Shown piece by piece: positions 34,656 through 43,712 of a stretch of DNA of 64,000 nt. This DNA is from Gymnodinialimonas sp. 202GB13-11 (GTDB lineage Bacteria > Pseudomonadota > Alphaproteobacteria > Rhodobacterales > Rhodobacteraceae): contig NZ_JBFRBH010000001.1 in NCBI RefSeq assembly GCF_040932485.1, forward strand, positions 3,789,212 through 3,853,211, in the 5' to 3' direction. The first letter of the stretch is position 1. Each line of letters begins with the position of its first letter. The position numbers and the translations under genes were made by a program. A model generated the notes under the pieces. That model had not been told where the DNA came from and searched no databases. It saw only the letters and a list, made by a program, of their open reading frames with translations.

Positions 34656-35375
34656 GTGTTCAAATCCACTGAAAGAGTCATTTTCTGGCTTAGGGACTCA
34701 GATAACCCTGACAGATTTGACATCGTGGTGCAGGAGCCGCGCATAAAGAAGACGCTTGGGGTGCAGCGGCTAGATCGCCTGAGCTGCGATGGTTGTCCTG
34801 ACGGTATCATTCAATTCGCCAGAGAGCCGGTTGAGCATTTTGCGCCATATTTAGATGAGGTTGGCCTGAAATTCAAAAAAGGCGTCTCACGTGAAGTTCC
34901 GGACCGTTTGAGCTACAAGGGCCACACGATCGTTAGCGAGCGTTGCCGAAAGGTTATCGAAAGGATCGATCCAGACGGTGGCCACCTGTACATGCCTACT
35001 CGAATTTTGAGCGAGGACGGTGAGCAGTTGGGACGGCAATACTTCTATATGTGGTGCGGAAGGATATATGCGTCACGGGAAAGGTCCAATACTTCAAGTA
35101 TCACCACCGACGCCATTGGAAATGGCTATCATTATCACACCACGCTGGCGACTCCGGACCGATTTGAATTCTTCGAACATATGCCCGTTTGGTCGGGGAG
35201 CACAGTCGCACGCGGACCTGACTTTTTGTCGAGGAGTGTTTTCGAGCAGATTAAAGATGCGGGTCTAACTGGGTTTCGTGAGTATACGCACCGCCACGGA
35301 ATGGACCTTAAAGACGATCACGACACATGGGCCGATGTGATAACGCCCCAGAACGTTGCCCACATCTGGATGTAG
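34656..35375 (+). CDS. Imm11/DUF1629-like protein (putative orphan immunity-type protein)
   Basis: A ~239-residue soluble protein. The C-terminal two thirds follow the DUF1629/Imm11 pattern: an IVSERCRKVIERIDPDGGHLYMP stretch, then YFYMWCGRIYASRE, and VFEQIKDAGLTGFREYT near the end. GTG 34656 is chosen because AAGGA lies 9 nt upstream; the frame extends to another GTG at 34632. Composition is less GC-biased than its neighbours, and it interrupts the uvrC-pgsA pair next to a long inverted repeat, suggesting acquisition. Imm11 members neutralise polymorphic toxins, but no toxin gene is nearby, so this role is uncertain. Confidence 0.6.
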   Translation: MFKSTERVIFWLRDSDNPDRFDIVVQEPRIKKTLGVQRLDRLSCDGCPDGIIQFAREPVEHFAPYLDEVGLKFKKGVSREVPDRLSYKGHTIVSERCRKVIERIDPDGGHLYMPTRILSEDGEQLGRQYFYMWCGRIYASRERSNTSSITTDAIGNGYHYHTTLATPDRFEFFEHMPVWSGSTVARGPDFLSRSVFEQIKDAGLTGFREYTHRHGMDLKDDHDTWADVITPQNVAHIWM

Positions 35376-35596
35376 CGGGCCGAGGGACCCGGCAAGCCAC
35401 CGACGCGCTGTGCTTACCCCGTCCCATCGCACCTCAATCAAAGGAGAAACACCCGTTTGAACCCCTGAACAAAACCTTATCAAAATCCACAATTTCGCTC
35501 CTTTTCAATGCCTTAACCCCCGGTTGCAACCTTGCAACCCGACCCACACACCCGCCCCCTCTGGCCCCGGCCCCGCATCCCGGCTAACAAGGCGCT

Positions 35597-36289
35597 ATGC
35601 GTTTGAACCTGCCCAACAGCCTGACTCTCGTTCGCCTCATCGCGGCGCCCATGGTGGCGTTTGTGTTCCTCCTGCTGCCCCGCCCCTTCGCCGATTGGGT
35701 GGCGCTTTTGCTGTTCATGTCCGCGGCCTTCACCGACTATGTCGACGGCGTTTTGGCCCGCGCCTGGAAGCAGGAAACCAAGTTCGGCGCGATGCTGGAT
35801 CCGATCGCCGACAAGGCCATGGTGGTGATCGCGCTGGCCGTGGTGTTGGCGCTCTACGGCATCAATTTCAACGCAGGCAGCCTGTCGCTGAACCCGGTCT
35901 TCCTGATCCCCATCATCGTGATCCTGCTGCGCGAAATCTTCGTGTCAGGCCTGCGGGAATTTCTGGGGTCAAACGCCAGTCAGTTGAAGGTCACAAAGCT
36001 CGCCAAGTGGAAAACGACCGTCCAGATGTTCGCCATCGGTCTGCTGTTCTGCTGGGGTCTGTTCTCTCACTACCTTTGGGCGCTGTCGGTGGGGATGGAT
36101 GCTGCGATCATCGAGGGCATCATGGCGGGTGAGATCGAGGATGAGTTCAACCTGCGCTGGATCCTCTTCGGCTATCAGTGGAGCGAGCTTCTGGGCGTTG
36201 GCCTGCTGTGGCTTTCCGCTCTTCTGACGGCGATCACTGGGATCGACTATTTCCGCAAGGCACGCCCCTTTTTGACGGAGGCCGAGTGA
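35597..36289 (+). CDS. pgsA: CDP-diacylglycerol-glycerol-3-phosphate 3-phosphatidyltransferase
   Basis: A 230-residue membrane enzyme making phosphatidylglycerol phosphate. The CDP-alcohol phosphotransferase motif is complete: D47, D50-G51, A54-R55, G64, D68 and D72 in the DYVDGVLAR ... GAMLDPIAD segment. It has several membrane helices. Its stop overlaps the moaD start, giving the pgsA-moaD-moaE order. The 221-bp gap upstream (35376-35596) has no ORF and presumably holds the promoter. Confidence 0.94.
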   Translation: MRLNLPNSLTLVRLIAAPMVAFVFLLLPRPFADWVALLLFMSAAFTDYVDGVLARAWKQETKFGAMLDPIADKAMVVIALAVVLALYGINFNAGSLSLNPVFLIPIIVILLREIFVSGLREFLGSNASQLKVTKLAKWKTTVQMFAIGLLFCWGLFSHYLWALSVGMDAAIIEGIMAGEIEDEFNLRWILFGYQWSELLGVGLLWLSALLTAITGIDYFRKARPFLTEAE

Positions 36290-36534
36290 TGGAAATCCGC
36301 TACTTCGCCTGGCTGCGCGAACGCATTGGAACTGGCCACGAACAGATCGAGACGCAGGCGCAAACTGTGGCTGAGCTGATCGAAGACCTGAAAACCAAGT
36401 CCGAGGCCCACGCCTTCGCGCTCGCAGACACTGCCGCCATCCGCGCCGCCGTGGATCAGGAGCTTGTCGCCTTCGACGCCCCGATCACGGGTGCAAAGGA
36501 AGTCGCCTTCTTCCCGCCCATGACGGGGGGCTGA
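36289..36534 (+). CDS. moaD: Molybdopterin synthase sulfur-carrier subunit MoaD
   Basis: An 81-residue beta-grasp protein. It starts MEIRYFAWLRERIG and ends in the essential diglycine (FPPMTGG) that is adenylated and thiocarboxylated for molybdopterin synthesis. ATG 36289 overlaps the pgsA TGA; the longer frame from 36178 is inside pgsA. moaE follows 3 nt later, so the two synthase subunits are made together. Confidence 0.94.
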   Translation: MEIRYFAWLRERIGTGHEQIETQAQTVAELIEDLKTKSEAHAFALADTAAIRAAVDQELVAFDAPITGAKEVAFFPPMTGG

Positions 36535-36537
36535 CCC

Positions 36538-36981
36538 ATGGGTGTCGAGGTCTGTGACCGCGCCTTCGATCCGGGCTCAATCCTTTCGGCGTTCACTCAA
36601 CGGGTGGACTGTGCGGGCGCCATCGTGACCTTCACCGGCATCACGCGCGATGTGGCCGAAGGCGATTTGCAAGCGATGGAGATCGAGCACTATCCCGGCA
36701 TGACCGAGAGGGCCCTTGCTGACATTCGCACACAGGCCATGGACCGGTTCAATCTGATCGATGCCCTGATTATCCACCGCCATGGCTGTCTGAGCCCCGG
36801 TGAGACGATCATGATGGTTGCAACGGCCGCGCCGCACAGACGGGATGCCTTTGAGGCCGCGGATTTCCTGATGGACTATCTGAAATCCCGCGCACCGTTC
36901 TGGAAGCGTGAGATCACCGCACGTGGTGCAGATTGGGTCGTCGCGAAAGATGAAGACGAAGAGGCGCTGAACCGTTGGTAG
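36538..36981 (+). CDS. moaE: Molybdopterin synthase catalytic subunit MoaE
   Basis: A 147-residue large subunit of molybdopterin synthase, converting precursor Z (cPMP) to molybdopterin with MoaD. Conserved elements are GAIVTFTGITRD, IEHYPGMTERAL, HRHGCLSPGETIMMVA and the catalytic lysine region LKSRAPFWKREI. Its stop faces the convergent small coiled-coil gene 9 bp away. Confidence 0.95.
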   Translation: MGVEVCDRAFDPGSILSAFTQRVDCAGAIVTFTGITRDVAEGDLQAMEIEHYPGMTERALADIRTQAMDRFNLIDALIIHRHGCLSPGETIMMVATAAPHRRDAFEAADFLMDYLKSRAPFWKREITARGADWVVAKDEDEEALNRW

Positions 36982-36990
36982 CGGGCGTAC

Positions 36991-37320
36991 CTAGTTGCCC
37001 TGATTGACGCTTTCCACGTAGGTCCGAAGCTCTTCCGCTTCGGTCCGCGCCTCGCGCAGGCCCTCCATCGCGGCGCGCAGTTCCGCTTCGGTTTGGCTCA
37101 GCTGGTTGGTCAACTCACCCTCACGCTGCTGCAAATACGCAATCGCCTGATCGCGGGTTTCTTCGGCGTCGTGCAGTGCGCGCGCAAGGTTCTCCATCTC
37201 ACCCAGATCGGCGGAAGACACCTGATTGAACCGGGTGACAAGCCAATGCGCGAGCCACCCAAGGGCGAAAGCCACGAACAGGATGATGGCGATGGCGATA
37301 ATAAATTCCAGGCGGTTCAT
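36991..37320 (-). CDS. Small membrane-anchored coiled-coil protein
   Basis: A 109-residue protein with one N-terminal helix (residues ~5-28, EFIIAIAIILFVAFALGWLAH) followed by a long glutamate/arginine-rich coiled coil (~38-105). The family is unrecognised, although such proteins often sit beside OmpA-like genes in Rhodobacterales. It lies 18 nt downstream of the OmpA/BON gene on the same strand and is probably cotranscribed. A structural or envelope-scaffold role is a guess. Confidence 0.7.
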   Translation of the reverse strand: MNRLEFIIAIAIILFVAFALGWLAHWLVTRFNQVSSADLGEMENLARALHDAEETRDQAIAYLQQREGELTNQLSQTEAELRAAMEGLREARTEAEELRTYVESVNQGN

Positions 37321-37338
37321 GGAGCTGTTGCTTTCGTC

Positions 37339-39288
37339 CTAGTTCACGTCGGGCCGGGGCAGGGGGCGGACCTCGAAGGGCCAGTCGGCAATGGCGCCTT
37401 GTGCCAGAATACCGGCCCGTGTGCGCGGCTGATCATCTTCACCGGCTGCAATCCCGGCCACTTCGGCAGAGGCAAGAAGGCGGAACTCGATCCGGCGGTT
37501 CTGTTCCCGGCCGTCTTCGGTCTCATTGTCCGCAATGGGCTGACTTTCACCATAGCCCTGCGCCGTGAGGTTCGAGATTAGGATGCCGCGTGCCAGAAGT
37601 CCGTTCAGAACCGCATCGGCGCGCGCTTGGCTGAGGTTGAGGTTCATCGTCTCGCCGCCCTGCGCATCGGTGTGCCCGCCAATCTCCATCCGGACATGAA
37701 GGCAATTCGGCAGAACCTCGGCAATCTGGTCTAAGACGGCACCAGCGGCTTCGTTGATCTCGGTCGAGCCGGGATCGAAAGTGATCTTGGTCTCGTCTTG
37801 AATAGCGCGAATGCTTGCTACGCATTCTTCGTCTGTCGGCTGTGAGGCGACGGGATCCAGCGCCTCAACATAGCTGACGTCGAGCTGGAAATTCGCGCCT
37901 TGGCCCAAGTCTTCAGACAGCATGCGCGTAAGCTGAGAGACCATTTCCTGATCGCCGGTTTCGCCGGTCAGGCGCAAAGTGTCGGGCTCGACGGTCAATT
38001 GGCCAGAGTTCAATTCAGACAGGGCGTTCAGGCCTGCCATCACGCGTACTGACCAACCCTGCGGCAGGTCCGTGACAGAACGTGTGGCCACATCGGTGCG
38101 GTCGGCGCCGAACAAGGCTGTTGCAAAGGTCTGCACCGAGGCCCCGATGGCGCCCTCGGGAAGGCGACCCCGCAAGCGCGCACCGGTGTCGGGATCGAGC
38201 GTGGCGGTGAACCGTGCAGGTCCGGTGCTGGCGAGGGTCTCAGGTTCCGGCAAAACGGCTTGCAGCGAGAACAGGTCTGGCAGGGCGGCACCGAGTTCGC
38301 CGACCACGGTATCGAAATGGTCCTGCTCCGTGCGCTCTGACGCGATCAGGGTGACGTCCGCGTCAGAGAAGGTCACGCTGCCTTCGCCCAGTTCGGTCAG
38401 GGCTGCCAATGCGGTTTCCACGGCATCGCCCCACGAAGGGGAGGGCACGCCAAGCCCGATGGTGCATGGGATCGTTCCGGATGCTCCGGCAGCCCGTCCT
38501 GCGGTCACGATCTGGTCGCGCGTTTGGACCGTGTCTGCCGTGCAGGTTTCGAACCGTCCCCCGGTTTCGTCGCGCACGAAGCGAAGCGCAAACGGTGTGA
38601 TGACGGGGCGCGGCGCCGAGATGTCGAGGACGACCTGAACACCTTCTGGTTGGTCCTGCTGCAACCGGGCAATGAACTCCGCCCGTTCTTCGCGGGTCTC
38701 GCCCACCGCTTCGATCTCAACACGATCCGCGAGGACCGTCACTTTGGACCGCGGCAGGGTCTGAAGCGCGCGCAGACCGTAGGCGAGCGCGTCGGCCCAA
38801 GTGTCGGGCGCGGCCATTTCGGCGGTTTCGATCATGTTCACGACGTCCGCCTCGCCCGCGATGTCGGCGATGGCCTCGGCCACGGCGAAGGCTTCGTCGC
38901 CCTCAGGTGCGGGGATCAGACCGATCAACTGGATGCCATCGCCATTGCGCAGCATGTCGAGCGAGAAACGTGGCGGCGCGGAAAAGTCCTGCGCGGCGAC
39001 GTCGAGGCGGTTAATAACACGGTCCGCGTCGATGATTGCAGAGGCCTGGGTCTGCGCCCGGAAGCGTGCGGCTTCGTCTGGGGCCTCGCCATCGAGGAAG
39101 ACTTGTAGACCGTTTGCAGAGACCTCAACCCACGTGATCCCATCAGCTTCAAGTGCTGTGCCGATGTCTTCGACCGTGCGTCGCTCGATCACCAAAGCCG
39201 AAAAAATCGCGACGCCAACGGACAGCGCACCCGCCACCACGAAGGAGGCTGGTCCGACCAGTGCGGATATGCGTTCGGATATAGACAT
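37339..39288 (-). CDS. OmpA family protein with BON-like repeats
   Basis: A 649-residue envelope protein. An N-terminal membrane anchor (residues ~12-33, ASFVVAGALSVGVAIFSAL) is followed by several BON-like modules (for example VEVSANGLQVFLDGEAPDEA, ~55-75), and the C-terminal OmpA domain binds peptidoglycan (IGGHTDAQGGETMNLNLSQARADAV, ~565-590; EQNRRIEFRLL near the end). It likely links the inner membrane or periplasm to the cell wall. The final segment after ~625 is low-complexity and proline-rich. Confidence 0.86.
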   Translation of the reverse strand: MSISERISALVGPASFVVAGALSVGVAIFSALVIERRTVEDIGTALEADGITWVEVSANGLQVFLDGEAPDEAARFRAQTQASAIIDADRVINRLDVAAQDFSAPPRFSLDMLRNGDGIQLIGLIPAPEGDEAFAVAEAIADIAGEADVVNMIETAEMAAPDTWADALAYGLRALQTLPRSKVTVLADRVEIEAVGETREERAEFIARLQQDQPEGVQVVLDISAPRPVITPFALRFVRDETGGRFETCTADTVQTRDQIVTAGRAAGASGTIPCTIGLGVPSPSWGDAVETALAALTELGEGSVTFSDADVTLIASERTEQDHFDTVVGELGAALPDLFSLQAVLPEPETLASTGPARFTATLDPDTGARLRGRLPEGAIGASVQTFATALFGADRTDVATRSVTDLPQGWSVRVMAGLNALSELNSGQLTVEPDTLRLTGETGDQEMVSQLTRMLSEDLGQGANFQLDVSYVEALDPVASQPTDEECVASIRAIQDETKITFDPGSTEINEAAGAVLDQIAEVLPNCLHVRMEIGGHTDAQGGETMNLNLSQARADAVLNGLLARGILISNLTAQGYGESQPIADNETEDGREQNRRIEFRLLASAEVAGIAAGEDDQPRTRAGILAQGAIADWPFEVRPLPRPDVN

Positions 39289-39360
39289 GGGTGTTGTACC
39301 CGGTTTCCCTGCTCGGGGCCTTTATCCCTTAGCCCTAGCCTGTCCGGCGCGGGCTTTCAA

Positions 39361-40317
39361 TCAGACGAATAGGGCAACGGCGAAAAACAGCGCGGGGATC
39401 AGCCCGGCGTCGCGGTTGGAACGGAAGAGTTTCAGGCAGAGCTCCGCATCGTCGATCTTGAGCCGGACGAGCTGCCAGGACAGGTGCCATCCCATGGCCC
39501 AGACCCCGGCAAGCGCGATGATCAGAGCAAGGAAATTCTGCCCCGGAACAAGGGCCACAAGGATCGCAGCGCCGATCAGGCCAACCGTGGCGGCGAGAAA
39601 ACCACGTAGCCAGGTTTTCGTGTTCTCTCCAAAAAGGCGCGCCGTGGATTTGATGCCGATGAGCGCATCATCCTCCCGATCCTGATGGGCGTAGATCGTG
39701 TCGTAGAACAGCGTCCAGGCAATGCCGCCAAGGTAGAGCAGGACGGGCGCGAGTGAGAGGCTGCCGGTATGGGCGGTCCACGCCAGAAGGGCGCCCCAGT
39801 TGAAGGCGATGCCCAGAAAGACCTGTGGCCACCACGTAATGCGCTTGGCGAACGGGTAAATCGCGACGGGGATCAGGGCGATGACCCCCAGTAGGATCGC
39901 AGTCCAGTTGAAGGTGATCAGGATGAGGAAGGCGAGCAGCGACTGCGCGATGGCCCAGGCAAGGGCCTGTTTCACGCTGACCTGACCAGATGGGATGGGG
40001 CGGGAGGCGGTGCGCGCGACCGAGCCGTCGAAATCGCGGTCGGTGATGTCGTTCCATGTGCAACCCGCCCCGCGCATCAAGAAGGCCCCAATGGCGCAAC
40101 CAAGGAAGATCCATGCATCGTACAGCGTCGGCGTGCGGCCCGTGTGGGACAGCGCCAGAAGCAAGCCCCACCAACAGGGCAACAACAGAAGCCAGGTGCC
40201 GATGGGCCGGTCCGCGCGGCTGAGGCGGAGGTAAGGGCGGGTGGGCGCGGGGGCGAGCCTGTCGACCCAATTCCCCTTCACGGCGTCAGCGACTTGTCCC
40301 TGCTCAGTCTCGCTCAT
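39361..40317 (-). CDS. ubiA: 4-hydroxybenzoate octaprenyltransferase
   Basis: A 318-residue polytopic prenyltransferase of ubiquinone synthesis that attaches the polyprenyl chain to 4-hydroxybenzoate. Both Mg-diphosphate motifs are present: N89-D97 in WNDITDRDFDGSVART and the second aspartate motif DTIYAHQDREDD near residue 203. Start 40317 (MSETEQGQVA) is preferred; the frame extends to 40410 but would overlap rsmE. It is divergent from rsmE with only 12 bp between start codons. Confidence 0.95.
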   Translation of the reverse strand: MSETEQGQVADAVKGNWVDRLAPAPTRPYLRLSRADRPIGTWLLLLPCWWGLLLALSHTGRTPTLYDAWIFLGCAIGAFLMRGAGCTWNDITDRDFDGSVARTASRPIPSGQVSVKQALAWAIAQSLLAFLILITFNWTAILLGVIALIPVAIYPFAKRITWWPQVFLGIAFNWGALLAWTAHTGSLSLAPVLLYLGGIAWTLFYDTIYAHQDREDDALIGIKSTARLFGENTKTWLRGFLAATVGLIGAAILVALVPGQNFLALIIALAGVWAMGWHLSWQLVRLKIDDAELCLKLFRSNRDAGLIPALFFAVALFV

Positions 40318-40329
40318 AGGGTTCGCTCC

Positions 40330-41064
40330 ATGCCTGTGCGCCCGAAAATCCGCCTCTTTGTAGACCAGCCGTTGGGGGAGGGCGAGCGTGTCGCCCTGTC
40401 GCGGGACCACGCAAATTACCTGTTCAACGTAATGCGCCTGCGGGAGGGGGCGGAACTGGCGCTGTTCAACGGCGTGGCTGGGGAATGGCGGGCGGAGGTT
40501 GTGGCCGCGGGCAAGCGTGCGGGAGAGGCGGTTTGTGTGGAGCAGGTCGCTAACCAGCGCGACCCGCCGGATCTGTGGCTATTGTTTGCGCCGATCAAAA
40601 AGACGCGCACGGACTTCATCGTTGAGAAGGCGGTGGAGCTTGGCGTGCGTCGGATCGTGCCGGTGCAGACGGAGTTCACCAACGCCGAGCGCATTCGGCA
40701 GGACCGCTTGCAAGCACATGCCGTTGAAGCAGCCGAGCAGTGCGGCGCGGTGTTCGTGCCAGAAGTTGCAGAATTGCGGCCCTTGGCCAAAGTTTTGGAC
40801 GAATGGAGTGAGCGGGCCTTGGTGTTTGCGGATGAGGGAGCATCCGGCCTTTCCTCCAGGCTGTCGGCTGTCCTCACAGAGGCTGCGCCGCCTGCGGCGG
40901 TTTTGGTTGGTCCGGAGGGCGGATTCTCGGACGCTGAACGCGCGCGATTGCGGGGGATGGAACAGGTGGTGCCGGTGGGGCTAGGTCCGCGCATATTGCG
41001 GGCAGATACGGCGGCGGTTTCGGTTCTGACGCTGTGGCAGGCATCAGCGGGGGATTGGGGATGA
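40330..41064 (+). CDS. rsmE: 16S rRNA (uracil1498-N3)-methyltransferase RsmE
   Basis: A 244-residue SPOUT methyltransferase. It begins VRPKIRLFVDQPLGEGERV, and the C-terminal knot has LVGPEGGFSDAERARL and LGPRILRADTAAVSVL, diagnostic for RsmE. It methylates U1498 of 16S rRNA. ATG 40330 is used; the frame open from 40144 lies within divergent ubiA. Its stop overlaps the start of the next gene by ATGA. Confidence 0.94.
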   Translation: MPVRPKIRLFVDQPLGEGERVALSRDHANYLFNVMRLREGAELALFNGVAGEWRAEVVAAGKRAGEAVCVEQVANQRDPPDLWLLFAPIKKTRTDFIVEKAVELGVRRIVPVQTEFTNAERIRQDRLQAHAVEAAEQCGAVFVPEVAELRPLAKVLDEWSERALVFADEGASGLSSRLSAVLTEAAPPAAVLVGPEGGFSDAERARLRGMEQVVPVGLGPRILRADTAAVSVLTLWQASAGDWG

Positions 41065-41771
41065 GTGACCGCCCGCCATGCCGCCTAAGCATCTACTTTG
41101 CGTCCGAGAAACCGCGCGCCGTTATCCTGCGCCGGGGTCCGACGCGGAATGTCTGTATGATCGAATGGAACACCAAGACCGACACGTTCAAGGATGGGCA
41201 ATGGGTCAAACACCGTGTCTATGAGGAGAAATGTGATCTGTCGACGGACAGTAAGCACTTTGCTTACTTCGGGTTCAGCGACCACCAAAGCCATGGGCAG
41301 ATGACTGGCGGCTTCGCGGCAGTCAGCGAGGTTCCATATTTCACGGCTCTTGCCATCTTGGTTGAAGGCAGCACGTGGGGGCATGGAGGACGGTTCGTGG
41401 ACCGACATCATGTGCTGTGCCCCTACCTTCACAATGATGGTGTTCCACCTTTACCCGCACCTTTACGCTGGGTTTGGCACCCGAACGCCTTTGGTGTTGC
41501 GCGTGATCAGGCCCCGCCGTCGCGAGACGTTCGTCCCACTCATTTCGTACTGTCATCTGGTAAGGCAGCATCGATCCAACCCGCTGCCTTGAAGCGGTTT
41601 CTGGAGGCATGGCCGCCCGTGCCCAAAGCACCTGTTTTGCCAAAATGGTGCACAGTCGAAGACGGATGCCTATATCGGATCGGGCCGAAGGGGCGACGCA
41701 TCTTGCTGAAAGATTTCAATGCCATGGAGTTTGAGGCCATCGAGGCACCCTATAGTGGAGTGGTCATATGA
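41061..41771 (+). CDS. Conserved hypothetical protein
   Basis: A 236-residue soluble protein rich in aromatic residues, histidine and tryptophan, with no signal peptide or membrane helix. Segments such as RLSIYFASEKPRAVILRRGP and YEEKCDLSTDSKHFAYFGF suggest a beta-rich fold with a repeating strand pattern. I recall similar hypothetical proteins in scattered bacteria but no function. ATG 41061 overlaps the rsmE stop, and the next gene overlaps its stop by ATGA, so it is locked into this operon. It was possibly inserted between rsmE and the gshA region. Confidence 0.65.
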   Translation: MSDRPPCRLSIYFASEKPRAVILRRGPTRNVCMIEWNTKTDTFKDGQWVKHRVYEEKCDLSTDSKHFAYFGFSDHQSHGQMTGGFAAVSEVPYFTALAILVEGSTWGHGGRFVDRHHVLCPYLHNDGVPPLPAPLRWVWHPNAFGVARDQAPPSRDVRPTHFVLSSGKAASIQPAALKRFLEAWPPVPKAPVLPKWCTVEDGCLYRIGPKGRRILLKDFNAMEFEAIEAPYSGVVI

Positions 41772-42292
41772 GCAGCTTCTTTCGTCCGGAGGCCATGGCG
41801 GCCCTGACCCGTTGGCGCGAAGTGCTGATGGCGGCCGCAATAATGGCGATCGGCCTTTGGATCGCGCTGCGGCCCGGCGGGGTGATCGTGACTGGCTTCG
41901 GGTACGTCCTGATCGCGCTGGGCGCGGCCTTCATGGTGCCGGCTTTTCGGCGTGCGCGGTTCATCACGGGCGGCGAAGGGCCCGGCGCAGTTCAAGTGGA
42001 TGAGAGGCGCATCCTTTACATGGGGCCGGTCACGGGCGGCGCGATGGCACTGGACGATCTGACCGTCCTGTCCGTGCGGCGTGACAGGAACGATGAGGTG
42101 TCCTGGGTGCTGGCCGATGCGACGCAACTTCTTGTGATCCCGGTCGATGCGGCTGGCGCTGACGCTCTGTTTGACGCTTTCGCGGCGCTTCCTGGCCTCA
42201 ACGTCGAAAGGCTGATCCGGGCTGTGCAATCGCGCACAAAGGGGTCGCAGCGTCTATGGGCAAGAGACCGCCCCATGGCCTTGACACCCTGA
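41768..42292 (+). CDS. Conserved membrane protein of unknown function
   Basis: A 174-residue protein with two N-terminal membrane helices (residues ~18-35, VLMAAAIMAIGLWIAL, and ~41-58, IVTGFGYVLIALGAAFMV), then a cytoplasmic domain rich in beta strands (VQVDERRILYMGPVTGGAMALDDL) that resembles a small PH-like domain. It overlaps the upstream gene by ATGA and precedes gshA by 49 bp. No function is assigned. Confidence 0.7.
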   Translation: MSSFFRPEAMAALTRWREVLMAAAIMAIGLWIALRPGGVIVTGFGYVLIALGAAFMVPAFRRARFITGGEGPGAVQVDERRILYMGPVTGGAMALDDLTVLSVRRDRNDEVSWVLADATQLLVIPVDAAGADALFDAFAALPGLNVERLIRAVQSRTKGSQRLWARDRPMALTP

Positions 42293-42341
42293 CCGCTGCG
42301 GGCCACGCCTATGCCTGACACGACGGCAAAGGCGAACGCGA

Positions 42342-43712
42342 ATGTCCATTCCCCAGCAAGGCGGCGGGCCGATTGAGCGGCACGAGCAACTCGCAGAATA
42401 TCTGGCCGAAGGCTGCAAGCCGAAAGCCGATTGGCGGATCGGGACGGAGCATGAGAAATTTGGGTTCTGCCGCGATACGCACAAGCCTATCCCTTATGAA
42501 GGCGAGCGGTCCGTCAAAGCGGTTCTGGAAGGGCTGCGGGATCGGTTCGGGTGGTCGCCAGTAGAGGAAGGCGGCAACATCATTGGCCTTGAGAAAGACG
42601 GCGCGAATGTCTCGCTGGAGCCGGGCGGGCAGTTGGAGCTGTCGGGTGCGCCTTTGGAGACGATCCACCAGACCTGTGACGAGGTGAATGAACACCTTCG
42701 GCAAGTGCGCGAGGTGGCTGATATCATCGGCGTGGACTTCATCGGCCTTGGGGCAGCGCCGGCCTGGACGCACGAGGATATGCCCCTGATGCCCAAGGGG
42801 CGATACAAGTTGATGGACGCCTATATGCAGAAGGTCGGCACTATGGGTCGGACGATGATGCGGCGGACCTGCACCGTTCAGGTGAACCTCGATTTCGCGT
42901 CAGAAGCCGACATGGTCCAGAAGATGCGCGTGGCGATTGCGCTGCAGCCCGTGGCGACCGCGTTGTTTGCGAATTCCCCGTTCTTGGACGGCAAGCCGAA
43001 TGGTCACAAAAGCTGGCGCAGCCGAGTCTGGCGCGATCTGGATGCCGACCGGACGGGCATGGTGCCGTTTGTCTTTGACGAGGGGTTCGGGTTTGAGCGG
43101 TGGGTGGAATACGCGCTCGATGTTCCCATGTATTTTGTCTACCGCGACGGCGAATATGTGGACGCACTGGGACAGAGCTTTCGGGATTTCCTAAGGGGTG
43201 AATTGCCAGCACTGCCCGGTGAAATGCCGACGCTGAGTGATTGGGCGGATCATCTGACCACGATCTTCCCCGAGGCGCGCGTCAAGAAGTTCATCGAGAT
43301 GCGGGGTGCTGATGGCGGGCCCTGGCGGCGGCTTTGTGCATTGCCGGCGTTCTGGGTTGGTCTGATGTATGATCAGGGCGCTTTGGACGCGGCATGGGAC
43401 CTTGCGAAACGCTTCGACGAAGAAACCCGGCAGGAGATGCGCGTAGCGGCCTCTGTCGATGGATTGCAGGCCGAAGCGGGTGGTCACAAGATGATCGATC
43501 TGGCGCGCGAGGTACTGGCGATTTCTGAGGCGGGTCTGAAGTCGCGGGCGATGCCCGGTGCCGGGGGGCTGGTGCCGGATGAGACGCACTTCCTCAACGC
43601 GCTGAAGGACTCGGTAGAGACGGGGCAGGTGCCCGCCGATGAGCTGTTGGAGTGCTACAACGGCGCATGGGCAGGCGATCTGAGCCGTATCTACGCGGAA
43701 TTTTCTTACTGA
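42342..43712 (+). CDS. gshA: Glutamate-cysteine ligase (plant/alphaproteobacterial type)
   Basis: A 456-residue ATP-dependent enzyme forming gamma-glutamylcysteine, the first step of glutathione synthesis. It matches the plant-type GCL found in Alphaproteobacteria: DWRIGTEHEKFGF (~33-45), GAAPAWTHEDMPLMPKGRY (~137), and MMRRTCTVQVNLDF (~171). Length is normal for this class. Its 3' end overlaps the convergent DUF805 gene by 7 bp. Confidence 0.94.
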   Translation: MSIPQQGGGPIERHEQLAEYLAEGCKPKADWRIGTEHEKFGFCRDTHKPIPYEGERSVKAVLEGLRDRFGWSPVEEGGNIIGLEKDGANVSLEPGGQLELSGAPLETIHQTCDEVNEHLRQVREVADIIGVDFIGLGAAPAWTHEDMPLMPKGRYKLMDAYMQKVGTMGRTMMRRTCTVQVNLDFASEADMVQKMRVAIALQPVATALFANSPFLDGKPNGHKSWRSRVWRDLDADRTGMVPFVFDEGFGFERWVEYALDVPMYFVYRDGEYVDALGQSFRDFLRGELPALPGEMPTLSDWADHLTTIFPEARVKKFIEMRGADGGPWRRLCALPAFWVGLMYDQGALDAAWDLAKRFDEETRQEMRVAASVDGLQAEAGGHKMIDLAREVLAISEAGLKSRAMPGAGGLVPDETHFLNALKDSVETGQVPADELLECYNGAWAGDLSRIYAEFSY

